Below, one piece after another: positions 8,170-16,112 of a stretch of 25,448 bases of DNA. Position 1 is the first letter of the stretch. Each line of letters opens with the position of its first letter. Both the position numbers and the translations under genes were made by a program. Under the pieces are notes generated by a model, which saw only the letters and a list, made by a program, of their open reading frames with translations, was not told the origin of the DNA and did no database searches. Source of the DNA: Xanthobacteraceae bacterium (lineage in GTDB: Bacteria > Pseudomonadota > Alphaproteobacteria > Rhizobiales > Xanthobacteraceae). The stretch covers positions 1 to 25,448 of the forward strand of contig JASHRR010000284.1 in NCBI GenBank assembly GCA_030037185.1, written 5' to 3'.

Positions 8170-8667
8170 TTACGAGGTCAGTTTCTTGGCCATTGCGAGG
8201 TGCTGCTTGAGGTGCGGCAGAGTTTTGGCCGCCCAGGCCTTCAGAGCCGGATTGTCTCCGGTGCGAGCATACGCTTCGAAGAGCTCTACCGCCTGCTGAT
8301 GCGCCTTCACCTGCATCGGATTGTAGGCGCGATCAAATTCCTTGCCCGATTTGGCCTTCAGGTCATCGATCTCTCTTTGATGCTCTGCGTCGAGGGCGGC
8401 CGGCAAGGCGACATTAACCTTCCCGCTGCCCACCAGCGCTTTCAGTTCCATCGACGTGTGTTCGTGATCCTTCAGCATCCGCTCGGCGAAGGGCTTCGTA
8501 TCGCCATCGGGTTGCTTGCTGAGCGCGAGCATCGCCGCTTCAATTTCCATCATATCACTGATGGCCACCTGGGTAGCGAATTCCTGGGCCGAAGGCGCTT
8601 GCGTCTGCGAAAACGCCGGCGCGGGCCACAACAGGCACGCAGCGAATAGCAATACAGATCTTTTCAT
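8170..8667 (-). CDS. Secreted DUF4142 protein
   Basis: A 165-residue protein with an N-terminal signal peptide (MKRSVLLFAACLLWPAPAFS, likely cut after AFS) followed by a helical DUF4142 domain. Typical features are the QEFATQVAISDMMEIEAAML opening, FAERMLKDHEHTSMELKAL with its His-Glu-His cluster, and the EIDDLKAKSGKEFDRAYNPM region. DUF4142 is a ferritin-like four-helix family exported to the periplasm; no function is established. The ATG at 8667 is preferred over an upstream one at 8733 because it begins the signal peptide and has GGAG six bases before it. It converges on the DUF6496 gene and faces away from the transposon relic. It appears monocistronic. Confidence 0.85.
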   Translation of the reverse strand: MKRSVLLFAACLLWPAPAFSQTQAPSAQEFATQVAISDMMEIEAAMLALSKQPDGDTKPFAERMLKDHEHTSMELKALVGSGKVNVALPAALDAEHQREIDDLKAKSGKEFDRAYNPMQVKAHQQAVELFEAYARTGDNPALKAWAAKTLPHLKQHLAMAKKLTS

Positions 8668-8880
8668 TCGGGACTCCGCAGATCTTTGCCGCCGATCAGT
8701 CAAATCACATTTGATGCCGGTGTTCAGTCGCATACCCGGCGTTGCGGGGGCTCTGCGTGCCGACCATCTCGACCCGCGGCGGCTATAGCGCCCGCGCTTT
8801 CGTTACGGATCGTCACCTTCCTGACGTGCGAGCCGCGAATGTGCGAGCGACGCCATGGCGGGAGATGATCGCAGCCGCAA
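8668..8880. other. Non-coding stretch upstream of the DUF4142 gene and left of the TnpB relic
   Basis: No gene is supported. It should carry the promoter of the minus-strand DUF4142 gene. The left side of the degenerate TnpB element may also lie here, but no TnpB motif is readable before about 8881. Confidence 0.4.
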
Positions 8881-9044
8881 TGCCTCTGAAGACCGTGGAC
8901 CTGCGAAGGTTGCGGCACTCTGGATGACCGGGATGTTAATGCGGCCCGGATGGTAAAACACCTCGAACTACGGACGGGCGGTTGGCACCTGTGGAGGCCT
9001 TGCGTAAACCGGGGCAGGTCCCGGTGGGGCCGTTGCAGCAGTAA
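8881..9044 (+). pseudogene. tnpB: TnpB (IS200/IS605-type) C-terminal relic
   Basis: Only the zinc-finger tail of a TnpB RNA-guided nuclease is left. From 8899 the frame reads TCEGCGTLDDRDVNAARMVK (8899-8958). This contains the second Cys-x-x-Cys knuckle and the D-R-D-x-N-A-A block with the third RuvC aspartate, the most conserved stretch of the family. Just before it, M-P-L-K-T-V (from 8880) lies in another frame and fits the usual L-P-L lead-in, implying a frameshift near 8898. After it, the frame ending with TAA at 9042-9044 (PVEALRKPGQVPVGPLQQ) looks like a TnpB tail, implying a second frameshift near 8975. The two frameshifts and the missing N-terminal catalytic part show it is dead. No TnpA is present. 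Confidence 0.75.
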
Positions 9045-9090
9045 GCAGAGCGTGAGCTGCTTGAAGCCCCCGGCTTTAGCCGTGGGGAGC
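9043..9090 (+). mobile_element. IS200/IS605-type right end with omega-RNA-like hairpins
   Basis: Immediately after the TnpB-like stop two hairpins follow. AAGCAG (9043-9048) pairs with CTGCTT (9057-9062). Then CCCCCGGCT (9067-9075) pairs with AGCCGTGGGG (9078-9087) with one bulged T. The second is the hallmark 'CCCC-GGCT-TT-AGCC-GTGGGG' right-end hairpin of this IS group, which is also the 3' scaffold of the TnpB guide RNA. The element end should lie a few bases past 9087. The adjacent host sequence is the 3' end of the minus-strand methyltransferase gene, whose stop codon falls inside this hairpin. Confidence 0.75.
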
Positions 9091-9993
9091 CATCACTTTG
9101 CTGCCTCTCCTCAGCACGAACGCCAGTCCGTCCCAAAACGCGAACGGGCGGGCGCCGTTCTGTAAGATGTCGAATCCGATTTCGTCGGCGAGGCGGCGGA
9201 GGTCGGCGCGATCGGCCCCGCTGTCGCCCCGGTAGGAGAAATTGAGGACGACGAGCGTGCCGCCCGGGATGAGAACGCGCGCCGCTTCGGCGACATTGCG
9301 CCAGACCAACTCGCGCCCCGCGTGGTGGATATACGGGAACACGTCCGCTGCCAGGACGAGGTCGAAACGAGCATCGGCAAACGCGGCGAGATCGCGCCCG
9401 CAGCTCTGTACGATCATCACGTTGGCGAACCGGCCGCAACGCGCTTGCGCGTACCGCGCCATTTCGGGGGAGATGTCGACGCCGGCGACTGAGCCGACCG
9501 CGGGCGCCAGCGCCTCGACCAGGCGGCCAATGCCGCATCCGAGATCGAGCACTTTGCGCGTCGGGGAGAGCAGACCATAGCGATGCAGATACGCGACGAT
9601 CTCGGCCGTGGCGGTCGCCAGCAGCTCGCGGCTGCCCAACGCGTAGAGCGCAACGCTCGCTTCCCGCGAAGTCCGCACCAGCCGGTCGTAGATCGACGCC
9701 CAGTGCTCCAAGCCGCGATCGGCAGCGGCGTCCATGGTGCCGTGCGCGGCGGCGACGTCGTGCACGGTATTGAAGGCGCCCGGATGTCGACGCCACAACT
9801 GGGCGACCTGGTGCACGCGCGTGCGTGCGTGCCGATCGCATTGCGAGGCCCGCAGCGCCGCCTCGATCGCCAGCCCTGCCGCATGGGCGTCGTGGGCGCG
9901 CAAGATGAGATGCATGAGCGCAACATTCGGCGGCGCTCCGTCCGTCAACGCGCGAAGCAGTTCGTCGCACAGCGCACCGGCGGCCTCGCTCAC
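9076..9993 (-). CDS. Class I SAM-dependent methyltransferase
   Basis: A 305-residue methyltransferase. About 110 residues of helical N-terminal extension precede the Rossmann domain. SAM motif I is VLDLGCGIGRLVEAL (glycine loop at about 150-156), followed by an acidic VAGVDIS strand end and the ARVLIPGGTLVVLNFSY region. The start is taken as GTG at 9993, because it overlaps the TGA of the upstream acetyltransferase (GTGA) and has a strong GAGGAGG site five bases before; the ATG at 10044 lacks this. It is the last gene of the four-gene minus-strand operon. Its last residues (A-P-H-G) and TAA are encoded by the hairpin of the IS-type right end, so the original C-terminus was probably changed by insertion. 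The acceptor molecule is unknown. Confidence 0.85.
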   Translation of the reverse strand: MSEAAGALCDELLRALTDGAPPNVALMHLILRAHDAHAAGLAIEAALRASQCDRHARTRVHQVAQLWRRHPGAFNTVHDVAAAHGTMDAAADRGLEHWASIYDRLVRTSREASVALYALGSRELLATATAEIVAYLHRYGLLSPTRKVLDLGCGIGRLVEALAPAVGSVAGVDISPEMARYAQARCGRFANVMIVQSCGRDLAAFADARFDLVLAADVFPYIHHAGRELVWRNVAEAARVLIPGGTLVVLNFSYRGDSGADRADLRRLADEIGFDILQNGARPFAFWDGLAFVLRRGSKVMAPHG

Positions 9994-10979
9994 GGCGTCC
10001 TCCTCAATTCCAGCCGCGCGTTCCAGAAATCGCGTGCACCCCATTCATATTTGTAGGGCTCGCGGCCGCGCAGGAAATGGAACTCGCGGACGCCTTGCGC
10101 GGCCGCCTGCTCGATGGCGTGCCCGATCAGCACCGTGCCGGGCCCCTCGAAGGCAAACGCCGGATCGAAGCCGGTGAGATACGCATAAGCGCGGTCGCGG
10201 CACTGCATCCCGTAATATGCGCCGACCAGCCGGCTGCCGATGCTCAATCCGTACAGCCTTGGCAAACCACAGCCGATGAGGGCGGGCAGCGCGGTCTCAT
10301 GGAATCGCCGTACCGGTTGGTCGGCAAGCACGCCTGATTGACCGCGGCTCAGCCAGCGCGCGGTGTGCAGCCGGAATAGCTCCTGCAAGAGGTCGCCGGC
10401 CGTCCGGGCCGATGCGGCGGCGACGACGCCGTGGCGACGCCGGACCCGGTTGCGCGCCAGTTGCAGCCTGCGCAGTATGGCTTTCGGGAGCTGGCCTTTC
10501 AGCGACAGCCTGTCGAGGGCGAGGACCGGGCAGGCGCTCTGGCGCTGAAGCGCGGTGCACCATCCGCTCATCGCCCACAGCCGGAGCGCGGATGCGGTTG
10601 GGTGCAGCTCCTCGCAGCACAGCGTGTCCCCACAGCCCGACGCGAGCAGGTGGGTGAGAAGGAGGGCGCCGGCGGCTGCTTCGCATTCCGGGTCCACCAG
10701 CACGTCGAGATAGTCGCTCACGGAAATTCCGAGCGGCAGCAGGCGCCCATGTGGGTGTTCCAGATAGAACGGCGCCAGTGCCACCAGCCGCTGGGCGCGG
10801 TGCACGACGACGCACCGCAAAGGGCCCGGCCGGAAGCTTTCATACCAGGCGAGAAGCCAGGCCGGCGATTGGAACGGGGTCGCCCCCGGGATCCGCCGCC
10901 ATAAGTCGAGCCATTGCGGCGCGAGCTCCTTGAGTCGCGACAGCTCGTCGATGGGCTCGGCGGCGAGATGATCATTCAT
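9990..10979 (-). CDS. GNAT-fold acetyltransferase of the CelD/BcsL (FemAB-like) type
   Basis: A 329-residue protein with the two-lobed GNAT layout of the CelD-like Acetyltransf_6 family. It has an N-terminal TPFQSPAWLLAWYESF start, LVALAPFYLEHPHGRLLPLG, a central basic helix region (ILRRLQLARNRVRRRHG) and the C-terminal RLVGAYYGMQCRDRAYAYLT, then FEGPGTVLIGHAIEQAAAQG and EFHFLRGREPYKYEWGARD. Such proteins acylate sugars or amino groups during polysaccharide or natural-product assembly. It starts 8 bases inside the end of the GT4 gene and its stop overlaps the methyltransferase GTG, so the genes are co-translated. Next to a PIG-L deacetylase it could re-acylate the amine that the deacetylase exposes; that is inference. 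Confidence 0.8.
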   Translation of the reverse strand: MNDHLAAEPIDELSRLKELAPQWLDLWRRIPGATPFQSPAWLLAWYESFRPGPLRCVVVHRAQRLVALAPFYLEHPHGRLLPLGISVSDYLDVLVDPECEAAAGALLLTHLLASGCGDTLCCEELHPTASALRLWAMSGWCTALQRQSACPVLALDRLSLKGQLPKAILRRLQLARNRVRRRHGVVAAASARTAGDLLQELFRLHTARWLSRGQSGVLADQPVRRFHETALPALIGCGLPRLYGLSIGSRLVGAYYGMQCRDRAYAYLTGFDPAFAFEGPGTVLIGHAIEQAAAQGVREFHFLRGREPYKYEWGARDFWNARLELRRTP

Positions 10980-12036
10980 CGCCGGCGATCATGACGCGAT
11001 CCGGCCTGGCCTTGCGTCGCGCCAAGCGCTCGTAAAGTGCGAGGTATTCGCCAATCATGCGCTGCTCCGAGAAGCGCGCTCTCGCCGCGGCGCGACAGGC
11101 CGACGGATCGAGGCCGCCGCAAGCCGCGATGGCGCGCGCCATCTCCGCGACGCTGCCAACCAGGAAGCCGGTGCGGCCTGCCTCCACCACTTGCGTCAAG
11201 GCGCCGTTGGCAAACGCGATCACCGGCGTGCCGCAGGCCAGCGCCTCGCGCGCGACGAGCGAGCTCGTCTCCGCCACTATCGACGGCACCAGCAGGCAGC
11301 GTGCCGCGGTGAGCAGGCGGCGCTTGCGCGCGAATGGAACAGGCCCGATGAAGCGACGATGGCGATCGAGGCGCGGATGCACCTCCTCCTCGAAGTAGCG
11401 CAGATGCGACCCGTAGGAGAAAGCCTGTCCGGCGATGAGGAGCGCAGTGTCGGCCTGTTTGGCCGCCTCGATCGCAAGATGCACGCCTTTCTCGGCGCAG
11501 ATCCGGGCCAGCACGAGAGCGAACCGGCGCTTGCAGTGCCGCGCCAACAGCCGCTCGATTGGCACGCCATTCTCGATCGGAGGAACGACGCGCCGTCCGA
11601 CGATACGCTGCAGGGCGGAGACGCCTTGCAGCCAGGTGTCGGGACGGCGGGGCGACAGCGCCTCGGGTGCGTACCATTCACTTGGCATGTGGAGGGTGGC
11701 GAGCAACGGCGTGCCGGGAGCGGGAAGATAGTGATTGTAATCGATGCCGTGGCAATGGATGAGGTCGATCGTTCGCCGCATCAGCACGTGGTCGATCGCG
11801 GCGCGACAACGCGCCCAAAGCTGTGCGCGCACCGAATCGCAGATCAGCCCCCCGGGCGACGGCAGCGCGATCAACTCGCCTGCGACCCGCGAGCCTTCCG
11901 GCGCAATGACGATGGAGCGGTGGCCCGCCGCAACGAGTGCGCGGTCAAGCGCGCTCAGAATCTGCTCCGCGCCGCCGACGCTGTCCGGCGATACCGGAGC
12001 GAACGGGAACCCCACACTGAGGACGGATAGCGTCAC
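10972..12036 (-). CDS. GT4-family glycosyltransferase
   Basis: A 354-residue retaining GT-B glycosyltransferase. The N-lobe has the VGGAEQILSALDRALVAAGH glycine-rich start and the DLIHCHGIDYNHYL strand. The C-lobe has LVLARICAEKGVHLAIEA, the nucleotide-site arginine/lysine region, the EX7E motif (AETSSLVAREALACGTPVIA) and the NGALTQVVEAGRTGFLV loop. The start is GTG at 12036, overlapping the TGA of the PIG-L gene (GTGA). Family members transfer a sugar from an NDP donor, and MshA, which makes GlcNAc-inositol phosphate, belongs here. The neighbouring deacetylase and the divergent inositol-phosphate synthase make an inositol acceptor worth testing, but sequence alone does not decide it. Confidence 0.85.
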   Translation of the reverse strand: MTLSVLSVGFPFAPVSPDSVGGAEQILSALDRALVAAGHRSIVIAPEGSRVAGELIALPSPGGLICDSVRAQLWARCRAAIDHVLMRRTIDLIHCHGIDYNHYLPAPGTPLLATLHMPSEWYAPEALSPRRPDTWLQGVSALQRIVGRRVVPPIENGVPIERLLARHCKRRFALVLARICAEKGVHLAIEAAKQADTALLIAGQAFSYGSHLRYFEEEVHPRLDRHRRFIGPVPFARKRRLLTAARCLLVPSIVAETSSLVAREALACGTPVIAFANGALTQVVEAGRTGFLVGSVAEMARAIAACGGLDPSACRAAARARFSEQRMIGEYLALYERLARRKARPDRVMIAGDE

Positions 12037-12893
12037 GGCGCTGCCATCAGGCCGAGCTTGGCGCGCGCGCCTGCCGCAAGCTCACGCCACAGGGCGCCAT
12101 TCATCCCCCAGTGATAGCGTTCATACAGCAGCGCGCCGCCGTTCGGCAGTTCCCGGAAATCGTAGGCCGGCGCTAATCGGAAGCGCTCACGATCGAGCCG
12201 GAAGGGCGACAGCGCGGCGCGCTGGGAGCTGTGCGCCGCGATCATGCGGCGCTTGAGCTCCTGTTCGTCTCCTGAAAGCGCGACGACGGTCTCCGCCTGT
12301 TGCCCTCCTGGCACGAAACTTTGCAGCGCCCAGCCGTCATCGCCGGCGTGATAGAGCGGCATCTCAATGATTTGCGGGCGGGGGCCGCGGCCGGCGATCA
12401 GCGCAGATGCGGCATGAACCGCGAACGCCGCCGCATCGTGGTCGGGATGACCGCCTTCGAAGGCATGGGTGACGACAATGCGGACCTTACGCAGCAGCGG
12501 CTCCAGCCGATGCACGAGCTCGTCAAGCGCGAATGCAGCAGTCTGGTCGGTCATGCCGAGACGGACCTGCCGCCATGGCGGCACCCCCGCGAGCGCCAAG
12601 GCAGCCCGCAGCTCCGCGCTTCGCACCATCGCGTAAGAATCCCGGCTCGGTAGTCCGAGAGCAACGGCATCGCTCATGTCGCGCGGCGCACCGTCGGTGA
12701 CATGCACGACGCGCACCAGCGGGAGACGGCGCAGAATAGCCCCGCAGCCGATGGTCTCGTCATCTGGATGCGCCACGACGACGGCGACCGGCATCACGAT
12801 GGCGCCGGCATCCGAGTTGAGCCGACGCAGGAAAGCTTCACCACCATCGAGCTCGAGGTCGTTCTCGCGACGAGCGGCGCGTCTATCCGACAT
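12033..12893 (-). CDS. PIG-L/LmbE-family N-deacetylase
   Basis: A 286-residue zinc-dependent deacetylase. Motif 1, AHPDDETIGCGA (metal His42, Asp45), and the later HAFEGGHPDHDAAA with the other zinc histidine are intact. Relatives remove N-acetyl groups from GlcNAc conjugates: MshB on GlcNAc-inositol, BshB on GlcNAc-malate, PIG-L on GlcNAc-PI. The start at 12893 (MSDRRAARREND) has GGTGG upstream. The frame stays open another 41 codons with a coding-like DAWNFDRYRRLVKDEVRW segment, so a longer product cannot be excluded. It is the first gene of the minus-strand operon, coupled by GTGA overlap to the GT4 gene. Deacetylation of an amino-sugar product made by that glycosyltransferase is the natural reading. 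Confidence 0.82.
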   Translation of the reverse strand: MSDRRAARRENDLELDGGEAFLRRLNSDAGAIVMPVAVVVAHPDDETIGCGAILRRLPLVRVVHVTDGAPRDMSDAVALGLPSRDSYAMVRSAELRAALALAGVPPWRQVRLGMTDQTAAFALDELVHRLEPLLRKVRIVVTHAFEGGHPDHDAAAFAVHAASALIAGRGPRPQIIEMPLYHAGDDGWALQSFVPGGQQAETVVALSGDEQELKRRMIAAHSSQRAALSPFRLDRERFRLAPAYDFRELPNGGALLYERYHWGMNGALWRELAAGARAKLGLMAAP

Positions 12894-13311
12894 GTTACGC
12901 CACCGAACTTCGTCCTTCACAAGACGACGGTATCGGTCGAAGTTCCACGCGTCCGGGCCCAATATTCTGCCGCGTTGACCATCTCGAAAAATCGAATGAA
13001 CGCCTGCACGAGGCAAAACGCATCGCGGTGATGCCAGTTCCTTGCAGCCTTGCGACGACCATCCTTTGACAATGTGCAGCAGCGCCGCATGAGCCTCGAT
13101 TGAAAGCCGTCGCTGGCATCCGGAAAGACACCGCGCGGCGATGTCGTCGCAGACCTTGCGGCGGGCTCAATGCGGGTGGCTCACACCAGGCGGGCGCGGC
13201 GCCCATAGCGCGAGCATCGGCGATCTGTTCGTGTTCTTGGCCGCCCGCGTTCGCGAGCGCTCGTCATATCCAGTCGAACGCTTTTCCCCTATGTCTGTTT
13301 GTTAGGGCGCA
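12894..13311. promoter_or_regulatory. Divergent intergenic region between the two halves of the sugar locus
   Basis: About 0.4 kb between the minus-strand deacetylase operon and the plus-strand GT9 gene, so it should hold two opposed promoters. A TTGACA occurs at 13066-13071 on the plus strand but no acceptable -10 box follows at 16-18 bases. The minus strand from about 13130 to 12917 carries coding-like but frame-broken sequence (see separate entry). No further gene is visible. Confidence 0.45.
12917..13130 (-). pseudogene. Frame-broken coding-like sequence upstream of the PIG-L gene
   Basis: Two minus-strand frames each carry protein-like stretches that join naturally if frameshifts are allowed. 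One is LSIEAHAALLHIVKGWSSQG in the deacetylase frame. The next is RDAFCLVQAFIRFFEMVNAA, leading to E-Y-W, in a neighbouring frame that stops at 12919-12917. The last is GPDAWNFDRYRRLVKDEVRW back in the deacetylase frame. The junction near 12960 falls in a GGG run, so a single lost G would explain it. It may be a decayed gene, an N-terminal part of the deacetylase interrupted by a frameshift, or a sequencing error. I do not recognise the family. Confidence 0.3.
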
Positions 13312-14301
13312 ATGGACTCGGCTCCCGCTCGAACCTCTGACGATCCGTGGATGGCAGCCATGCGCAATGGCGACCTTGCTGCGGCGTGGGCAATCAGCGA
13401 CGGCGTGCTGAGACAGCGGATCGAGTCGAAGGAGGTGTGCTGGAACTGGCCGCGACACCTGCAGTACGTCTGGCGCGGCGAGCCGCTCGCGGACAAGCGC
13501 GTCCTCGTACGGTGCTATCACGGCCTCGGCGACACTATCCAATTCCTGCGTTTCGTGCGGCCGCTGCGTGATGTCGCCCGGCAGGTCACGCTATGGGTTC
13601 AGCCCACCCTTCTCGATCTCGCCGCGGGCGCCGCGGGTGTCGATCAGGTATTGGCCCTCCATGACGGCTCGCCGGAGGCTGAGCGCGACGTCGACGTCGA
13701 GATCATGGAGATTCCGCATGCACTGCGGGTGACCTCCATTCCGAACCGGGTTCCCTACCTGCGCATACCCTACGCCCCGCAGCTCGAGCCGGATGAACGG
13801 GCCGCTCGCGTCGGGATCGTTTGGCAGGGAGGCGGCTGGGATCCGCGTCGCGATGTGCCGTGGCCGCTCCTGCGACGCCTCGCCGGCTTGCCGGGCGTGC
13901 GACTCTATTCGCTGCAGGGCGGCCCGGCTGCCGCTTTGGCGCAGGCGGTTCCGGCGGCTTTTATGGATATCGGCACCATCAAACACGCTGCGACGCGCAT
14001 CCTGGAACTCGATCTGATCATCTCCGTCGACACCATGGCGGCGCACCTTGCAGGGGCGCTCGGCCGGCCGGTCTGGACGCTCCTGCACGCCGACTGCGAT
14101 TGGCGCTGGGGTCGCGACGGCGATCAAACCGCCTGGTATCCGAGCATGCGCCTCTTCCGGCAGAAAACGGCGGGCGAGTGGGACGGCGTCATCGCGGAGG
14201 TGTGCGCGGCCCTGACAAAACAAATGATGTGGTCGGGGGGAGCTCGTTGTGCAGCATCAGTGTGGTCATCTTCATCTTCTTCTTGGTCCCCGCCTCGATG
14301 A
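13312..14301 (+). CDS. GT9-like glycosyltransferase (TPR-glycosyltransferase type)
   Basis: A 329-residue protein similar to the glycosyltransferase half of TPR-GT9 (ADP-heptosyltransferase-like) proteins. The N-terminal helix pair (AAMRNGDLAAAWAISDGVL) resembles one TPR unit. Then come CYHGLGDTIQFLRFVRPLRD from residue 68, VGIVWQGGGWDPRRDVPWP, the SVDTMAAHLAGALGRPVWTL region and DWRWGRDGDQTAWYPSMRLF, the usual family signature. The last 20 or so residues (Ser-rich after MMWSGG) look unlike the family and may be non-native read-on. The ATG has AGGG upstream. It opens the plus-strand half of the sugar locus, 117 bases before ino1. Donor and acceptor are unknown. Confidence 0.78.
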   Translation: MDSAPARTSDDPWMAAMRNGDLAAAWAISDGVLRQRIESKEVCWNWPRHLQYVWRGEPLADKRVLVRCYHGLGDTIQFLRFVRPLRDVARQVTLWVQPTLLDLAAGAAGVDQVLALHDGSPEAERDVDVEIMEIPHALRVTSIPNRVPYLRIPYAPQLEPDERAARVGIVWQGGGWDPRRDVPWPLLRRLAGLPGVRLYSLQGGPAAALAQAVPAAFMDIGTIKHAATRILELDLIISVDTMAAHLAGALGRPVWTLLHADCDWRWGRDGDQTAWYPSMRLFRQKTAGEWDGVIAEVCAALTKQMMWSGGARCAASVWSSSSSSWSPPR

Positions 14302-14418
14302 GTCTTGCAAAATCCGCGACGGGGGGAACAAACGTTGTGCGCCCGCGTTCGACGATGCGAAGCGTTCTCGATGCGACTCGCTCGTGTGCGCGCGATCGAG
14401 GCTGCGGTGGACGGCAAC

Positions 14419-15504
14419 ATGGAAACATCGACTCGCGATCCGGTTCGCGTCGGCATTATCGGGGTCGGTAATTGCGCCTCGTCCTTCGTGCAGGGCCTCA
14501 CCTATTACCGGAATGCAGCAGCGAACGAGCCGGTGCCCGGCCTGATGAATTGCGAGCTTGGCGGCTATCACGTCAGCGACATCGAAATTGCCTCCGCTTT
14601 CGACGTCAGCGACGACAAAGTCGGGCGCGACGTCGCCGAGGCTATTTTCGCCAAGCCCAACAACACGCACCGCTTCGCGAACGTGCCTGCCACCCGTGTG
14701 CGGGTGCAGCGCGGCCCCACGCTGGACGGGCTTGGCCGCTACCTGCGCGACGAGCTCGAGGAGTCAGCGGAGCGCGAGGTCGACGTCAGCGAGGTCCTGC
14801 AGGCGACGGGCACCAACGTCGTCGTGTCGTATCTCCCGGTCGGCTCGCAACAGGCGAGCGAATGGTACGCCGAGCGCGCGCTGGAGGCAGGGTGCGCCTT
14901 CGTCAATTGCATTCCAGTGTTCATCGCCTCCAGCCCGGGGTGGGGCCGCAGGTTCAAGGAGCGCGGCCTGCCGGTCATCGGCGACGACGTCAAGAGCCAG
15001 GTGGGAGCCACCATCGTCCACCGCGTGCTGTCGAATCTCTTCCGGGAACGCGGCGTGCGCCTCGATCGAACCTACCAACTCAACTTCGGCGGTAACAGCG
15101 ATTTCCTCAACATGCTGGAACGCGAACGGCTGGAATCAAAGAAACTGTCGAAGACGCAAGCGCTGACCAGCCAGCTCGATGTTCCGCTCGCGCCGCAGGA
15201 CATCCATGTCGGTCCGAGCGATTTCGTGCCGTGGCTCGGTGATCGCAAGTGGGCCTATATCCGCATGGAAGGGACGACGTTCGGCGGCGCCCCGCTCAAC
15301 CTCGAGCTTAAGCTCGAAGTGTGGGATTCACCGAATTCGGCCGGCGTGGTGATCGATGCCGCTCGCTGCGCAAAGATCGCGCTCGATCGCGGCATCGGCG
15401 GCCCGTTGATCGGGCCGGCGAGCTACTTCATGAAGTCGCCGCCGCAGCAGTTCACTGATCAAGAGGCGCGCCAGCGCACGCTGCGCTTCATCGACGGCCA
15501 TTGA
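14419..15504 (+). CDS. ino1: Inositol-3-phosphate synthase (actinobacterial-type Ino1)
   Basis: A 361-residue NAD-dependent synthase converting glucose 6-phosphate to 1D-myo-inositol 3-phosphate. Features are the NAD loop [16 protein letters not shown] at about residues 12-27, [20 protein letters not shown], the highly conserved [15 protein letters not shown] with the active-site lysine, [12 protein letters not shown] and the [20 protein letters not shown] tail. It resembles the short Ino1 of mycobacteria and Streptomyces rather than the long eukaryotic form. The ATG at 14419 is chosen because it begins just before the NAD strand; an in-frame GTG at 14407 is possible, and ATG/TTG frames further upstream are less likely. 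Its TGA overlaps the next frame. Bacteria use inositol phosphate for inositol lipids, mycothiol or compatible solutes; here the cluster suggests a glycoconjugate. Confidence 0.93.
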   Translation: METSTRDPVRVGIIGVGNCASSFVQGLTYYRNAAANEPVPGLMNCELGGYHVSDIEIASAFDVSDDKVGRDVAEAIFAKPNNTHRFANVPATRVRVQRGPTLDGLGRYLRDELEESAEREVDVSEVLQATGTNVVVSYLPVGSQQASEWYAERALEAGCAFVNCIPVFIASSPGWGRRFKERGLPVIGDDVKSQVGATIVHRVLSNLFRERGVRLDRTYQLNFGGNSDFLNMLERERLESKKLSKTQALTSQLDVPLAPQDIHVGPSDFVPWLGDRKWAYIRMEGTTFGGAPLNLELKLEVWDSPNSAGVVIDAARCAKIALDRGIGGPLIGPASYFMKSPPQQFTDQEARQRTLRFIDGH

Positions 15505-15515
15505 TGGAGGAGGCG

Positions 15516-16112
15516 GTGACCACGTTCTACCTGGTCAGACACGCCTCCTGTGCGTTGCTTGGGCAGGTGCTTGCGGGCTGCGCGCTCGACATTCCCCTCG
15601 ACCAGACCGGCCGCCGGCAAGTGGCGGCGCTGGCGAGCGAGTTCTCGCGCCGGCGGATCGGCGCCGTGCAGTCGAGCCCGCGCCGGCGAACAGTTCAGAC
15701 CGCGCGTCCGATTGCCGAGCGCATCGGCCTGCCGCTCGAGGTCGAGCCGGCGCTCGATGAGGTCGATTTCGGCGAATGGAGCGGTCGCCGGTTCAGCGAG
15801 CTGGCGGGCGATCCGCGCTGGCGAGCATGGAATGAATCGCGCGGCAAGGAGCGCGCGCCGGGCGGAGAGAGCATGGCCGAGGTGCAGCGACGCGTGGTCG
15901 GTCATCTCGAGCGGGTGCGCGATCGTCACCCGGCAGCCGTCGTCGTGGTCGTCAGCCATTGCGATGTCATTCGGGCCGCACTCCTTTACTATCGCGGTCA
16001 GCCACTCGATGCCTATGCGGGCATTTCGATCCCGCCGGCCGCAGTGACCATCTTGCGTCTCGCGCATTGCGGTCACGCGATCAGCGCGGGCCATGAGGCA
16101 AGCGTGGCATGA
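15516..16112 (+). CDS. Histidine phosphatase (phosphoglycerate-mutase fold)
   Basis: A 198-residue histidine phosphatase. The phosphorylated histidine is in FYLVRHAS (Arg8-His9; the usual RHG is RHA). QSSPRRRTVQTARPIAERIG carries the next arginine, DEVDFGEWSGRRFSEL the acid residue, and VVVSHCDVIRAALL the second histidine. A GTG at 15516 is preferred as start because GGAGG sits five bases upstream and translation then begins right before the active-site strand; an ATG at 15504 overlapping the ino1 stop is the alternative. Its place directly after ino1 makes inositol phosphate or a glycosylated inositol phosphate a plausible substrate, in the role that an inositol phosphatase plays elsewhere. 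This is inference from context. Confidence 0.85.
   Translation: MTTFYLVRHASCALLGQVLAGCALDIPLDQTGRRQVAALASEFSRRRIGAVQSSPRRRTVQTARPIAERIGLPLEVEPALDEVDFGEWSGRRFSELAGDPRWRAWNESRGKERAPGGESMAEVQRRVVGHLERVRDRHPAAVVVVVSHCDVIRAALLYYRGQPLDAYAGISIPPAAVTILRLAHCGHAISAGHEASVA

Noticed and set aside
8936..9970. Second long minus-strand frame overlapping the methyltransferase
   Set aside because: Runs through the IS relic and out of frame with the SAM-binding motifs; Arg-rich shadow.
13066..13071. TTGACA as the -35 box of the GT9 gene promoter
   Set aside because: No -10-like hexamer at 16-18 bases downstream, and it is about 240 bases before the start codon.
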